64,000 nt of DNA. Source: Paenibacillus sp. LHD-38 (GTDB taxonomy: Bacteria > Bacillota > Bacilli > Paenibacillales > Paenibacillaceae). The DNA lies in contig NZ_JAVIFU010000012.1 in NCBI RefSeq assembly GCF_031157315.1, positions 62,001 through 126,000 on the forward strand. The letters are read 5' to 3'. Below the pieces are notes generated by a model. The model made no database searches. It was given only the letters and a program-made list of their open reading frames with translations, and was not told the origin of the DNA. The translations under genes and the position numbers were made by a program. This document shows, one piece after another, positions 51,490 through 62,273 of this stretch. Numbering within the stretch: position 1 is the stretch's first letter; each line of letters opens with the position of its first letter.

Positions 51490-52463
51490 ATGGACTATGT
51501 AAAACTTGGCCGAACTGGTTTGGAAGTTTCACGAATATGTCTTGGCTGCATGAGTTATGGGGTACCCGAACGCGGGATCGCTCCATGGTCGCTGAATGAA
51601 CGAGCAGGCCATTCATTAAAGGAGCTTTAGAACTCGGCATTAACTTCTTTGATACTGCGAATGTATACTCTGACGGAACAAGCGAAGAAATCGTAGGACG
51701 TGCATTGAAGGAATTCGCGCATCGTGATGAGGTCATAATTGCGACAAAGGTACACTTTCGCATGCATCCAGGTCCGAACGGTGGGGAACTTTCCCGCAAG
51801 GCCATCATGAGCGAAATTGATAACAGCTTAAGACGGCTGGGCACGGATTACGTCGATTTGTACCAAATCCACCGCTTCGATCACACGACGCCAATCGAAG
51901 AGACGATGGAGGCACTCCATGATGTAGTAAAGGCAGGTAAGGCAAGGTACATAGGAGCATCCTCGATGTATGCTTGGGAGTTCTTGAAAGCGCAGCATGT
52001 CGCCGAAAATAACGGGTGGACCAAGTTTGTCTCCATGCAGAATTTATTAAATTTGCTGTATAGGGAAGAAGAGAGGGAAATGCTGCCACTTTGCCGCTCA
52101 GAGGGAATCGGTGTGATTCCATGGAGCCCGCTAGCTAAAGGCAGGTTAACTCGAGATTGGAATGAGAAGACAGCCCGTTCAGAGATAGATGAAGCCGGAC
52201 AAAGATTAGTTGCAGCAATGGTCAGCGCCGATCGCAAGATCGTAGAGAGAGTGGCCGAAATTGCCGCAAAGCGGGGCATTTCTCGCGCGCAAGTCGCGCT
52301 TGCTTGGGTACTGCAAAAGGAGCCGGTAACGGCACCGATCGTCGGGGCAACAAAGTCAATTCATCTGGAGGATGCAGTTGCTGCTTTGTCGGTAAAGTTG
52401 GATGCAAATGAAATTGCGTACCTAGAGGAGCCTTACTTACCGCATCAGATTTACGGTATCTAA
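51490..52463 (+). pseudogene. Aldo/keto reductase, frameshifted
   Basis: Starts at ATG 51490 (AGAGGAG upstream): MDYVKLGRTGLEVSRICLGC, then stops at 51628. The true continuation FIKGALELGINFFDTANVYSDG, through HRDEVIIATKV and YQIHRFDHTTP, to PHQIYG is readable in another frame to 52463. The shift lies near 51595-51606 (WSLNE followed by SRPFIKGAL). All catalytic residues survive in the sequence. It sits below MerR-type promoter 1. A restart at 51705 would give only a truncated, probably inactive protein. Confidence 0.8.
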
Positions 52464-52657
52464 ACGAGAAGACGGACCATTGAACGCACAATGGTCCGTC
52501 TTTCTCTACAAGGAAAATGGACGACTATCCAGGAATCGAGAGAAACTCGAACTTATAGGCATCATCTAGTGCTCATCAAGCTCGCTCGTGCGCGGCAAAT
52601 CGATGTAACGAAAAGATAGAGCGCAGTATCTTTCTTTCACCCGAGGAGGAATGAAAT

Positions 52658-53827
52658 TTGAAACGTCTATGGACGAAGTCGTTGATTCTCATGACCGTAG
52701 GGATGCTTTTCTTATTTACCGGATTTTTTTTCCTGCTACCTACCCTGCCAATGTTCATCAAACAGATGGGTGGCAATGAATCGCAGGTCGGTTTGGCTGT
52801 AGGCGCGTTTATGCTGTCTGCCGTTATTTTTCGCCCAATCGTCGGCGGTCTGCTGGACCGATTCGGCAGGCGTCCATTTATCGTGTGGGGACTGCTTCTC
52901 TTCACTTTAGCGATGTATATGTATGACTGGGTTGGCGGAATCCTCGTTCTGATGGGGCTTAGAATATTACATGGAATGAGCTGGGCCGTATCTACAACCG
53001 CAGTTTTCACGGCGGTTACGGATATCATACCGTCAGCCCGACGCGGAGAAGGCATGGGGTGGTTTAGTACAGCCATGACCCTGGCTATGGCGGTCGGCCC
53101 TTTGTTCGCCATCTGGATTACAAAGAGCCTATCATATCACGCTCTGTTTCTAATCGCCACCGGACTCTCTGCGGCAGCGTTATTATTGACGATGGGTGCA
53201 AAAATGCCTTTCCGGCCGCAACCGGGCGCTCGGAAAATCGAATTATTCGAAAAATCGGTTTTGCCCATCACGGCATCGGTTTTTTTTCTTACAGTTGCGT
53301 ATGGCGGCATTACAGCGTTTGTCCCGCTATTCGCTGACTCGATCAAAGTCAATTCCGGTGCGTTCTTTCAGGTTTATGCCGCAACGCTTGCGCTGAGCCG
53401 CCCCATTTCGGGAAAACTTTCGGATCGGTAAGGAGAGACGTTTGTCATTGTACCAGGTCTTGTGATCACGATTTTTGCTATGCTTGCTTTGGGCTTCTCG
53501 AATAATTTGTTCGGCGTACTCGTTTCGGCGGTTCTGTACGGCATCGGTTTCGGTTCCGCACAGCCGGCTCTTCAAGCGGCAACGATACGTTTAGCCCGTC
53601 CTGACCGTAAAGGGGTTGCCAATGCTTCTTTATTGACTGCAACGGACCTCGGCATCGGCATTGGAGCAATCATGCTGGGCTGGGTTTCCCAGTACATGAG
53701 TTATCAGGCTTTGTTCACGCTAAGCGCTGTGTCGGTCACTATTTCCTTATTGATGTTTACTTTCTTTGTGAAACGTATGTTGAAAGAAAATCGTCTAAGC
53801 CCTTTGAACAACGGTTCTCTTCCCTGA
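52658..53827 (+). pseudogene. MFS transporter with one in-frame nonsense codon
   Basis: 389 codons in one continuous frame encode a complete 12-helix MFS transporter (opening LMTVGMLFLFTGFFFLLPTLPMF; motif A VGGLLDRFGRRPFIVWG). TAA at 53429-53431 interrupts the second motif A-like loop, reading GKLSDR-stop-GETFVIVPG, where a Tyr codon (TAT/TAC) is expected. Downstream sequence is well preserved (FGSAQPALQAATIRLARPDRKG). One substitution therefore separates it from an intact gene. Preceded by GAGGAGG. Confidence 0.85.
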
Positions 53828-53844
53828 TTGATTAGATATTTGTA

Positions 53845-53875
53845 TTGACTTGGAGTTAACTCCAGATTGTAAACT
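53845..53875 (+). promoter_or_regulatory. MerR-type promoter 2
   Basis: TTGACT (53845-53850), 19-bp spacer and TAAACT (53870-53875). It is identical to promoter 1 across the dyad and differs by one base in the spacer (ATTG for ACTG). Confidence 0.8.
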
Positions 53876-53884
53876 CCTTTAATA

Positions 53885-54574
53885 ATGGATCTTCCCAATG
53901 GTGCCTGGGCACGAGATCACTGGTATCGTGACTGCAGTGGGCTCACACGTATCTATATATTCGGTCGGCGATCAAGTTGGTGTAGGGTGCTTGGTAGATT
54001 CCTGCCGCATGTGCGAATATTGTTTGTCCGGTGAAGAGCAATTTTGCAAAAAGGGAGTTGTATATACTTACAATGCACTTGATTATGAAGGGAACCCCAC
54101 TTACGGCGGTTACAGCTCGCAAATCGTTGTGGACGAGGAATACGTGGTTCGAATCCCGGATACTATTGGACTTGACGTTGCTGCCCCGTTATTATGTGCA
54201 GGTATCTCAACGTACTCTCCGCTAAAGCATTGGAATGCTAGTTCTGGCATGATTTAATTCTAAACTCCGTTTCAACGATTCTCGACATCGATGCTTATTT
54301 ATCGTTATTAGGTGTTGGCGGATCACTTGTTAACGTCGGTTTGCTCGCAGAGCCAGTATCATTCAATATGTTTTCGATCCTGGCAAGAAAAAACTTCACC
54401 GGTTCAAGTATAGGCGGTATTCGAGAGACTCAGGAGATGTTGGATTTCTGTGCTGAACATCGTATCGTTCCCCAGATTGAAAGAATTCGCGCAGATGAAG
54501 TGGATCGAGCTTGGAATCGGATTAAACAAGGCGACGTACGTTATCGATTCGTTATCGGCATTTCAACCATTTAA
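53885..54574 (+). pseudogene. Zinc alcohol dehydrogenase remnant
   Basis: Fragments of a cinnamyl-alcohol-dehydrogenase-type enzyme. The frame begins at [13 protein letters not shown], so roughly the first 60 residues, including the catalytic Cys, are gone. The structural zinc cluster survives ([15 protein letters not shown]). After [19 protein letters not shown] about 70 codons with the Rossmann GxGxxG are deleted and the frame changes. The tail DAYLSLLGVGGSLVNVG and ARKNFTGSSIGGIRETQEMLDF follow to 54574. It lies directly under MerR-type promoter 2. No functional product. Confidence 0.85.
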
Positions 54575-54614
54575 TGGTGGAGATGCGTTCACGCAACTTG
54601 GATCAGATCTAATG

Positions 54615-54660
54615 AAAGATGATGGGCTTACCATTTCTATGGTAAGCCATCTTTTGTTTT
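54615..54660 (+). terminator. Terminator after ADH remnant
   Basis: Arms GGCTTACCAT and ATGGTAAGCC, extended by AAAGAT/ATCTTT around a bulge, then a T-rich tract. Confidence 0.75.
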
Positions 54661-54950
54661 TCTCTGAGAAACGCTCAGTATGTGTTGGATCGTAACTCCT
54701 GTTCAGGGAATGCGCAATTTTGATCCTACGGCTCTGGAATACCGGTGCCAGCTCAAAAATGTTCATAGATGTGGTCTATAGCTCCTGTGAAATATATTAA
54801 TTACTTGTATAGGTCGTATTCGTATTATAGTGAAACTAAGAAAAAGAAACCAGTGCTTATTGATTTGGAGGGACAGTGCTGCTGCTTTAGCCACTGCCTC
54901 ATGTGGATACGAAAGATATTAAGAGAAGCCATGTTGAAGGGAGAAATAAA
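54661..54950 (+). other. Leader region of the pentose-phosphate operon
   Basis: No credible gene in about 290 bp. A possible promoter is TTACTT, 16-bp spacer, TATTAT near 54800-54835; I am not confident in it. No riboswitch or T-box pattern was recognised. Confidence 0.3.
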
Positions 54951-56477
54951 ATGGAGGCAACAACGTTCGTTTTGTTTGGAGCAACAGGGGATTTAGCTAA
55001 AAGAAAAATTTACCCTGCCTTGTATAATTTATTTGTCGATCAGAAGCTGCCGCAATCATTTTCTGTGATTGGTCTTGGAAGAAGGGAATTATCCGATGAA
55101 ACATTTCAAGCAAATGTCGAGCAATCCCTTCGTAACTTTTCCAGACGTGAAGCAAACGATCCCGCATTAATCAAAAAATTCCTAAGCGCATTCCGTTATA
55201 GCGTTTTGGATGTAAGCCATAAAGAGGATTACCAGAAACTCCTGCAGATGATTGAGCAACGAGAGGAAGCGCTGAATTTATCACCGAATCGGATGTTTTA
55301 TTTATCCGTTGGGCCTGAGTTTTTTGAAACGATAGCATCCAACATCAAAGAAAGCGGTCTTGGTTCAGCAAAGGGCTGGAAGCGCCTGATCATTGAAAAG
55401 CCTTTTGGCCACGATTTACAATCGGCCCGGGAGTTAAATCAAAAGCTGAGCAAAACTTTTGAGGAGCATGAAATTTTCCGGATTGACCATTATCTGGGCA
55501 AACCGATGGTGCAGAATCTTGAGGTTTTGCAGAAGACTAATCCGGTCATAAAAGCATTATGGTCTAACCGTTACATTGCGAACGTGCAGATATCGGCAAA
55601 CGAAACCGTTGGCGTTGAAGAAAGAGCAGGATATTACGATCATGTAGGCGCGGTCAGGGATATGTTTCAAAACCATATGCTGCAATTGCTTATGATGGTG
55701 GCGATTCACCTTCCTACGAACAGTACTTCCGAAGACGTTCGCTTTAAGAAGAAGCTGGTAATGGAATCCCTTGAGCCGCTCGAGAAAGAGAATGTTAAAT
55801 CGAGCGTGATCCGTGGCCAGTACCAAGAGGGAACCATCCAAGGGAAGCAGGTAGTTGGGTATACTTCCGAGCCAAGCATAGCCAAAACGTCCATGAATGA
55901 CACATTTATAGCGGCTAAATTGCAGATCGATGACGCATTCTGGCGGGACGTTCCTTTTTATATCCGAACAGGCAAAAGAATGAAGGAGAAATCAACGCGA
56001 ATCGTCATCGAGTTCAAAGAACCGTTAAAGCAGCAATCCACAGCAAATGACGATCGTAAAATACCGAATTTGTTAGTATTTGAAATTAGCCCTGACGAAA
56101 GCATTACATTGCAATTGAATTCGAGGGACCCGCAGCAAAAAGGGGAGTTCAAGCCTATGAACATCGACTTTCATACGAGTCAAACTGATGTGCCCGAGGC
56201 TTACGAAAATTTGCTCCACGACGCTTTACACGGAGACCCAACGTTTTTCGCGCATTGGGATGAAGTTGAATTGTCTTGGAAATGGGTTCAACCCATCTTG
56301 CATGCGTTTGAAGAAAATCTTGCTCCGCTTCATCTTTATGCAGCAGGTTCTTACGGTCCTGCCGAGTCCGATGAGCTATTGGCAAAAGACGGCTACCACT
56401 GGTGGTTCGATTCCAAGCCTGAACAAGAAATAAATGCACAGCAAGGAGAAGAATATGCCTATCACACAAACCATTGA
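54951..56477 (+). CDS. zwf: Glucose-6-phosphate 1-dehydrogenase
   Basis: A 508-residue first enzyme of the oxidative pentose phosphate pathway. NADP-binding start [21 protein letters not shown] and the substrate motif [13 protein letters not shown] (catalytic His/Lys) are present. AAGGGAGA lies 6 nt before ATG 54951; an in-frame upstream extension has no site. The 3' end overlaps tkt by 23 bp, which couples their translation. Last residues are rich in Glu/Gln/His. Confidence 0.95.
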   Translation: MEATTFVLFGATGDLAKRKIYPALYNLFVDQKLPQSFSVIGLGRRELSDETFQANVEQSLRNFSRREANDPALIKKFLSAFRYSVLDVSHKEDYQKLLQMIEQREEALNLSPNRMFYLSVGPEFFETIASNIKESGLGSAKGWKRLIIEKPFGHDLQSARELNQKLSKTFEEHEIFRIDHYLGKPMVQNLEVLQKTNPVIKALWSNRYIANVQISANETVGVEERAGYYDHVGAVRDMFQNHMLQLLMMVAIHLPTNSTSEDVRFKKKLVMESLEPLEKENVKSSVIRGQYQEGTIQGKQVVGYTSEPSIAKTSMNDTFIAAKLQIDDAFWRDVPFYIRTGKRMKEKSTRIVIEFKEPLKQQSTANDDRKIPNLLVFEISPDESITLQLNSRDPQQKGEFKPMNIDFHTSQTDVPEAYENLLHDALHGDPTFFAHWDEVELSWKWVQPILHAFEENLAPLHLYAAGSYGPAESDELLAKDGYHWWFDSKPEQEINAQQGEEYAYHTNH

Positions 56478-58458
56478 CCAGTTAGCTATTGATACGATCC
56501 GTACTTTGTCTATTGATGCCATAAACAGCGCTAATTCAGGCCATCCGGGCCTTCCGATGGGAGCTGCGCCAATGGCGTATGCCCTTTGGTCCAAATTGCT
56601 GAATCACAATCCAAGCCATGCCAAGTGGTTCAACCGCGACCGCTTCGTCCTTTCTGCGGGCCACGGCTCAGCATTGCTTTATAGTCTCCTGCATTTGTCG
56701 GGATATAAGGTATCGATTGAAGATTTGAAGCAGTTCCGCAAGTTTAACAGCAAAACACCAGGGCATCCTGAATTTGGCCACACGGATGGCGTAGAAGCAA
56801 CGACGGGCCCTTTAGGTCAAGGGCTTGCCATGGCTGTCGGAATGGCAATGGCAGAAGCTCATCTGGCTTCAAAGTTCAACCAAAGCAGCTTTCCGGTTAT
56901 CGATCATTATACGTACGCGCTTGTTGGTGACGGATGTCTGATGGAAGGAGTCGCGTACGAGGCAATGTCCATGGCAGGACATATGAAGCTTGGAAAATTA
57001 GTAGTCTTGTACGACTCCAATGATATCTCGTTAGATGGAGACCTAAACCTTTCCTTCGGAGAGAATATGCAAAAAAGAGCGGAATCAGCAGGATGGGAAT
57101 ATTTAAGGGTTGAGGACGGCAATAACGTGGCGCAAATTACGAAAGCCATCGAAGCTGCCAAGCAAAACGAATCGCAGCCAACCATTATCGAAATCCGGAC
57201 GATTATTGGCTTTGGAAGCAAGGTAGCGGGAACGAACAAAGCACACGGCAATCCGCTAGGCAAGGAAGAGGCAAAAGCAACGAAGGCAGCTTACGGCTGG
57301 CAGTACGAGGAAGAGTTTACCGTTCCGGCGGAAGTCAAAGCTCATTTTGACCAGCTCAAGCATAATGGCGAAGCAAAAGAAGAGGATTGGAAAAGATTAT
57401 TAACTTCCTATAAAGAACAGTATCCTTCGCTTGGCAAAGAACTGGAGCAAGTGATCGACGGAACGGTTGTGTTTGATGCCGCTGACATCCTTACGTTTGA
57501 CTCCTCCAAAACCGTTTCTACCCGGGTAGCAAGCGGTGCAGTTATCAATCATTACATTAAATCTGTTCCATCGATTTTTGGAGGAAGCGCAGATTTATCG
57601 CATTCCACGATGACGGATATAAACGGCGAGCAAACCTTTGCTGTGGATTCCTATTCGGGACGAAACATCTACTTTGGTGTTCGCGAGCATGCGATGGGTG
57701 CAGCCGGCAACGGAATGGCATTACATGGCGGCGTAAAACCGTTCGTTAGCACCTTCTTCGTATTCAGCGATTATTTACGGCCGTCCATTCGTTTGGCTGC
57801 CTTGCAAAAATTGCCAATCATTTATGTATTTACCCATGATTCCATTGCCGTTGGAGAAGACGGCCCTACGCATGAGCCTGTCGAGCATCTGGCCGCACTG
57901 CGTACTATTCCGGGCCTTACGGTTATTCGGCCAACGGACGCTAATGAAACGGCAAGTGCATGGGCGTTTGCCTTGCAGCAAAAAGAAGGTCCGGTAGCGT
58001 TAGTGTTAAGCCGCCAAAACCTTCCAATTTATGAAGCCACCAAGGCCAATGTTGATAGCGTAGCGAAAGGCGCCTATGTCCTGACGGAAACAAACGATCA
58101 TCCGGATGTCATCCTCATCGGTACCGGTTCGGAGGTATCCCTGGCTGTGAACGCAAAAGCGGAGCTTGAGCGGGATAACCTCGCAGTACGCGTCGTTGCA
58201 ATGCCGAGCAGAGAACTGTTCGACCGTCAGTCCGAAGCCTACAAGCAGTCTGTTCTTCCTTCTTCCATCTCAAAACGGATAGCGATTGAAGCCGGCATTT
58301 CGCTTGGCTGGGAGCGTTACACGGGACCACACGGCAAAATATTGTCCATCGATACTTTCGGCGCATCAGGTCCTGGCAATGAGGTAATGGACTACTTTGG
58401 TTTCTCAATAGATAATGTGGTTCGCCAAACTAAACAATTGCTAAGCAAACAAGCGTAA
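56455..58458 (+). CDS. tkt: Transketolase
   Basis: A 667-residue thiamine-diphosphate enzyme of the non-oxidative pentose phosphate branch. [15 protein letters not shown], the ThDP motif [15 protein letters not shown] to NDISLDG, and the transketolase signature [17 protein letters not shown] are complete. AAGGAG lies 6 nt before ATG 56455. The last three codons and the TAA lie inside repeat copy D, so the present C-terminus QA-stop was set by the repeat. Confidence 0.95.
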   Translation: MPITQTIDQLAIDTIRTLSIDAINSANSGHPGLPMGAAPMAYALWSKLLNHNPSHAKWFNRDRFVLSAGHGSALLYSLLHLSGYKVSIEDLKQFRKFNSKTPGHPEFGHTDGVEATTGPLGQGLAMAVGMAMAEAHLASKFNQSSFPVIDHYTYALVGDGCLMEGVAYEAMSMAGHMKLGKLVVLYDSNDISLDGDLNLSFGENMQKRAESAGWEYLRVEDGNNVAQITKAIEAAKQNESQPTIIEIRTIIGFGSKVAGTNKAHGNPLGKEEAKATKAAYGWQYEEEFTVPAEVKAHFDQLKHNGEAKEEDWKRLLTSYKEQYPSLGKELEQVIDGTVVFDAADILTFDSSKTVSTRVASGAVINHYIKSVPSIFGGSADLSHSTMTDINGEQTFAVDSYSGRNIYFGVREHAMGAAGNGMALHGGVKPFVSTFFVFSDYLRPSIRLAALQKLPIIYVFTHDSIAVGEDGPTHEPVEHLAALRTIPGLTVIRPTDANETASAWAFALQQKEGPVALVLSRQNLPIYEATKANVDSVAKGAYVLTETNDHPDVILIGTGSEVSLAVNAKAELERDNLAVRVVAMPSRELFDRQSEAYKQSVLPSSISKRIAIEAGISLGWERYTGPHGKILSIDTFGASGPGNEVMDYFGFSIDNVVRQTKQLLSKQA

Positions 58459-58557
58459 ACGGCTGTCGCTGTCCTCAGTGGCAAAAGCTATCGTTTCGCG
58501 GAGATATATAAGCACATTTATAAGTGAAAACTTATAAATTCTTATATATTAAAAAAA
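58450..58557 (-). repeat. Interspersed two-hairpin element, copy D (inverted)
   Basis: Reverse complement of copies A and C with very few changes; outer arms ATATATAAG/CTTATATAT and second half GCGAAACG ... CGTTTACGC. It fills the tkt-tal gap: its distal end carries the tkt stop and its A/T-run end abuts the tal ribosome binding site. Confidence 0.85.
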
Positions 58558-58572
58558 TGGAGGTAGATCATA

Positions 58573-59241
58573 ATGAAATTTTTTATCGATACAGCAAACG
58601 TGGAAGACATTAAAAAAGCGTACAAAATTGGTATCTTATCCGGCGTTACAACAAATCCTTCCTTGGTTGCCAAGGAAGGCGTGAAATTCGAAGACCGAAT
58701 TGCAGAGATTTTGCGGGAAGTACCTGAAGTTGAATCTGTTTCTGCCGAAGTAACACCTGATGCGGTGACAGCTGAAGAAATGATTGAGCAAGCGAACGAG
58801 CTGATCAAAATCAATAATAATGACAAAAACATTACGATAAAGCTTCCGATGACACTAGCAGGCTTAGAAGCTTGTCGTTATTTAACCAAAAAAGGCGTGA
58901 AAACAAATGTTACTTTAATTTTCACAGTGAATCAAGCGCTCCTTGCTGCTCGCGCAGGCGCTACCTATGTCTCGCCATTTCTAGGCCGTTTGGATGACAT
59001 TTCGGAAGATGGCGTACTATTAATCGTGAAAGTGGCAGAATTATTCCGCATTCATAACCTGGACGCGCAAATTATTGCAGCATCTGTCCGCCATCCGGAT
59101 CACGTGACTCGCGTAGCGATGGCAGGCGCACATATCGCAACGATTCCGTTTACGGTTATTGAACAAATATCCAAACATCCATTGACGGATCAAGGGATGG
59201 AGAAGTTCGCTGCCGATTGGAAAAAAACAGTTCAAGTTTAA
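58573..59241 (+). CDS. tal: Transaldolase (small, TalC/Fsa type)
   Basis: A 222-residue TIM-barrel transaldolase of the short MipB/TalC group. [31 protein letters not shown] is the family opening, and the Schiff-base lysine lies in NITIKLPMT (about Lys93). GGAGG is 9 nt before the ATG. Family members are transaldolases or fructose-6-phosphate aldolases; operon company (zwf, tkt, pgi, gnd) favours transaldolase. Confidence 0.92.
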   Translation: MKFFIDTANVEDIKKAYKIGILSGVTTNPSLVAKEGVKFEDRIAEILREVPEVESVSAEVTPDAVTAEEMIEQANELIKINNNDKNITIKLPMTLAGLEACRYLTKKGVKTNVTLIFTVNQALLAARAGATYVSPFLGRLDDISEDGVLLIVKVAELFRIHNLDAQIIAASVRHPDHVTRVAMAGAHIATIPFTVIEQISKHPLTDQGMEKFAADWKKTVQV

Positions 59242-59281
59242 AATACAACTAAAAAATGTAGTTTGAAAGGAGCAGTTTCAA

Positions 59282-60631
59282 ATGTCTATTTCATTTGATT
59301 ATTCCAATGCATTATCTTTTATCCAGCAGCATGAAGTTGATTATTTCAATGATTTTGTGGGCGTGGCTCACCGTATGCTTCACGAGAAGGAAGGACCAGG
59401 GTCTGATTATCTCGGTTGGGTGAATTTGCCGCTTCAATATGACAAGGAAGAGTTTGCGAGAATCAAAAATGCTGCCGAGCGTATTCGCAGCCATTCCGAA
59501 GCTTTGATCGTCATCGGCATTGGCGGTTCATATTTGGGCGCAAGATCTGCAATTGAAGCGCTATCCCATACGTTCCATAACCAAATGAATGGTAAAACCC
59601 AAGTGTATTTTGCCGGACAAAATATAAGCTCTACGTACATTTCGCATCTGCTCGAGATGCTCGAGGGCAAGGATATTTCCCTAAATGTCATCTCCAAGTC
59701 GGGAACGACAACGGAGCCAGCAATCGCCTTCCGTATTTTGCGGGATTATATGGAAAAGAAATACGGAAAAAGCGAAGCCAAAAAACGGATCTTTGCGACT
59801 ACCGATTCATCCAAGGGCGCACTTAAAAAACTTGCTGATGAAGAAGGTTATGAAACCTTCGTTATTCCGGACGATGTGGGCGGTCGCTATTCCGTTCTAA
59901 CGGCCGTGGGGCTTCTGCCCATTGCCGCTGCCGGACTCGACATCGATCAAATGATGGCTGGAGCCGCCGCCGCTGCTCAGAAATATAATAATGCCGATCT
60001 TTCCACAAATGAAAGCTATCAATATGCCGCAGTCCGCAATGCCCTTTACCGTAAGGGGAAAACCATTGAGCTGCTCGTTAACTTCGAACCTTCCTTGCAT
60101 TTTGTTTCCGAATGGTGGAAGCAGCTATTCGGCGAGAGTGAAGGAAAAGACCAGAAGGGCCTCTTCCCCGCATCTGTAGATTTTACTACAGATTTGCACT
60201 CGATGGGACAGTATGTCCAAGAAGGCCGGCGCGATCTCATTGAAACGGTGCTGTCGGTGAAAAAACCGCGCATCGAACTGACCATTCAAGAGGACGAGGG
60301 CAATCTGGACGGCTTGAATTTCGTAGCTGGCATGACGCTGGATGAAGTAAACAAGAAGGCAGCACAAGGTACACGGCTTGCCCATGTTGACGGAGGCGTA
60401 CCTAATCTGATCGTTGAAATGGATGAACTAAGCGAATATACGTATGGTGAAATGGTGTACTTTTTTGAGAAGGCCTGCGGCATCAGCGGGCTGCTGCTTG
60501 GGGTGAACCCGTTCGATCAGCCTGGCGTGGAGGCGTACAAGATCAATATGTTCGCGCTGCTAGGCAAGCCCGGTTTCGAAGCACAAAAAGCCGAGCTCAT
60601 GAAACGTTTATCCGCATCGGGCCAGGAATGA
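59282..60631 (+). CDS. pgi: Glucose-6-phosphate isomerase
   Basis: A 449-residue isomerase of the bacterial short type. [33 protein letters not shown] and [14 protein letters not shown] are the sugar-phosphate and PGI signatures; the catalytic Glu is in [21 protein letters not shown] context. It connects the pentose phosphate enzymes to glycolysis. GAAAGGAGC precedes the ATG 41 bp after tal. Confidence 0.95.
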   Translation: MSISFDYSNALSFIQQHEVDYFNDFVGVAHRMLHEKEGPGSDYLGWVNLPLQYDKEEFARIKNAAERIRSHSEALIVIGIGGSYLGARSAIEALSHTFHNQMNGKTQVYFAGQNISSTYISHLLEMLEGKDISLNVISKSGTTTEPAIAFRILRDYMEKKYGKSEAKKRIFATTDSSKGALKKLADEEGYETFVIPDDVGGRYSVLTAVGLLPIAAAGLDIDQMMAGAAAAAQKYNNADLSTNESYQYAAVRNALYRKGKTIELLVNFEPSLHFVSEWWKQLFGESEGKDQKGLFPASVDFTTDLHSMGQYVQEGRRDLIETVLSVKKPRIELTIQEDEGNLDGLNFVAGMTLDEVNKKAAQGTRLAHVDGGVPNLIVEMDELSEYTYGEMVYFFEKACGISGLLLGVNPFDQPGVEAYKINMFALLGKPGFEAQKAELMKRLSASGQE

Positions 60632-60668
60632 AAAACTAACATTTTATGATTAACAGGAGGTTGTTACG

Positions 60669-62078
60669 ATGAAAAAACAACAAATTGGCGTAGTAGGCTT
60701 AGCCGTGATGGGTAAGAATCTCGCATTAAACATGGAAAGTAAAGGGTTCTCGGTTGCTTTATATAATCGTTCACCTGAGAAAACGAATGAGCTTTTGGCG
60801 GAAGCGCCAGGCAAAAACTTCGTAGGCACTTACAGCGTGGAAGAGTTTGTCCAAGCGTTAGAGGCGCCGCGTAAAATACTAATTATGGTCAAAGCAGGAC
60901 AACCGACTGATGATACGATTAATCAGCTCCTGCCTTTCCTTAGTCAAGGGGATATCCTCATAGACGGAGGAAACGCACATTTCCCTGATACACAAAGGAG
61001 AAACAAAGATCTGCAAGCGAAAGGCTTCCGCTTTATCGGCGCGGGCATTTCGGGCGGCGAAGAGGGGGCGCTAAATGGCCCTTCGATTATGCCAGGCGGA
61101 CAAAAAGACGCTTATGAGCTCGTAGAGCCAATCTTGACTGCAATCTCGGCAAAAGTGAACGGCGATGCTTGCTCCACTTACATCGGTGAAGACGGTGCAG
61201 GCCATTATGTCAAAATGGTACACAATGGCATCGAATACGGCGATATGCAGCTCATTGGCGAAGCGTATCACTTGTTGAAGGATGTATTGCACTTGAATAC
61301 GAACGAGCTTCATGAGATTTTCTCGGAATGGAACCGTGGCGAGCTTGATAGCTACTTAATTGAAATAACGGCCGACATTTTTGCGAAAACGGATCCGGAT
61401 ACAGGCAAGCCGATGGTGGACGTTATACTTGATTCGGCAGGGCAAAAAGGAACCGGTAAATGGACAAGCCAAAGCGCGCTAGATTTGGGAGTTCCGTTGT
61501 CCATTATTACAGAATCCGTGTTTGCACGGTTTATCTCCGCCATGAAAGAAGAGCGCGTGGCTGCAAGCGAGCGGTTGAATGGACCGGCTGCATCAAGCTA
61601 TGAAGGCGATCCTAAGGAGTTTATCGAGGCCGTGCGCAAAGCACTTTATACAAGCAAAATAGCTTCGTACGCGCAGGGCTTTGCACAAATGAGAGCTGCA
61701 TCCGACGAGTACAAATGGGACTTGAGCTACGGAAGCATTGCGATGATATTCCGCGGGGGATGCATTATCCGCGCAGGCTTCTTGCAAAATATTAAGGATG
61801 CTTACGATCGCGACCCGGCGTTGAAAAACCTGTTTTTGGATGAATATTTCAAGGGGATCGTCGATAACTACCAAGACGCTTGGAGAAATGTCATATCGAT
61901 CGCGGTAACCAGAGGAATTCCGGTTCCAGCATTCTCCTCGGCTTTAGCTTATTATGACAGCTACCGTTCAGAGAGGCTGCCAGCTAATTTATTGCAGGCG
62001 CAAAGGGATTATTTTGGAGCGCATACGTTCCAGCGGCTCGACCAAGAGGGCAGCTTTCATTTTCAATGGATGAAATAA
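60669..62078 (+). CDS. gndA: 6-Phosphogluconate dehydrogenase (decarboxylating)
   Basis: A 469-residue NADP-dependent enzyme of full length. [33 protein letters not shown] binds NADP (the Asn-Arg pattern after the second strand suits NADP), [18 protein letters not shown] and [19 protein letters not shown] carry the substrate and catalytic lysine. It ends FHFQWMK. Last gene of the zwf-tkt-tal-pgi-gnd unit; GGAGG precedes the ATG. Confidence 0.95.
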   Translation: MKKQQIGVVGLAVMGKNLALNMESKGFSVALYNRSPEKTNELLAEAPGKNFVGTYSVEEFVQALEAPRKILIMVKAGQPTDDTINQLLPFLSQGDILIDGGNAHFPDTQRRNKDLQAKGFRFIGAGISGGEEGALNGPSIMPGGQKDAYELVEPILTAISAKVNGDACSTYIGEDGAGHYVKMVHNGIEYGDMQLIGEAYHLLKDVLHLNTNELHEIFSEWNRGELDSYLIEITADIFAKTDPDTGKPMVDVILDSAGQKGTGKWTSQSALDLGVPLSIITESVFARFISAMKEERVAASERLNGPAASSYEGDPKEFIEAVRKALYTSKIASYAQGFAQMRAASDEYKWDLSYGSIAMIFRGGCIIRAGFLQNIKDAYDRDPALKNLFLDEYFKGIVDNYQDAWRNVISIAVTRGIPVPAFSSALAYYDSYRSERLPANLLQAQRDYFGAHTFQRLDQEGSFHFQWMK

Positions 62079-62100
62079 TATTTTTTTTCAATCATTTCGA

Positions 62101-62135
62101 CCGATTAAGTAGGACTGCTTGCAAACTTTAATCGG
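62101..62135. repeat. Stem-loop downstream of gnd
   Basis: Perfect inverted repeat CCGATTAA/TTAATCGG with a 19-nt loop, 22 bp after the gnd stop. It has no T run on the plus strand; it may stabilise the operon mRNA end. Confidence 0.4.
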
Positions 62136-62210
62136 AATGCCATTTAATAAATAGAAGATAATTTAGAAATTCATTGCTTGCTATGAATCAGAATTAGGTT
62201 CCTGGATAGA

Positions 62211-62256
62211 AAAGAGGGTGCCCCTAAAGCCTATGGCTTTTGGGACACCCTCTTTC
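62211..62256. terminator. Bidirectional terminator
   Basis: Arms AAAGAGGGTGCCC and GGGACACCCTCTTT, with an inner AAAGCC/GGCTTT pairing, lie between gnd and the converging LysM gene. Confidence 0.85.
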
Positions 62257-62273
62257 TGTCAGACTTCGTTGAC

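Noticed and set aside
51330..54700. Insertion sequence as cause of the decayed genes
   Set aside because: No transposase fragment, terminal inverted repeats or target duplications were seen; the lesions are indels, a nonsense codon and deletions.
54563..54766. 67-codon minus-strand frame
   Set aside because: Runs through a terminator and shows no family resemblance.
26583..58557. CRISPR array
   Set aside because: The repeats are about 100 bp and kilobases apart; there are no regular spacers and no cas genes.
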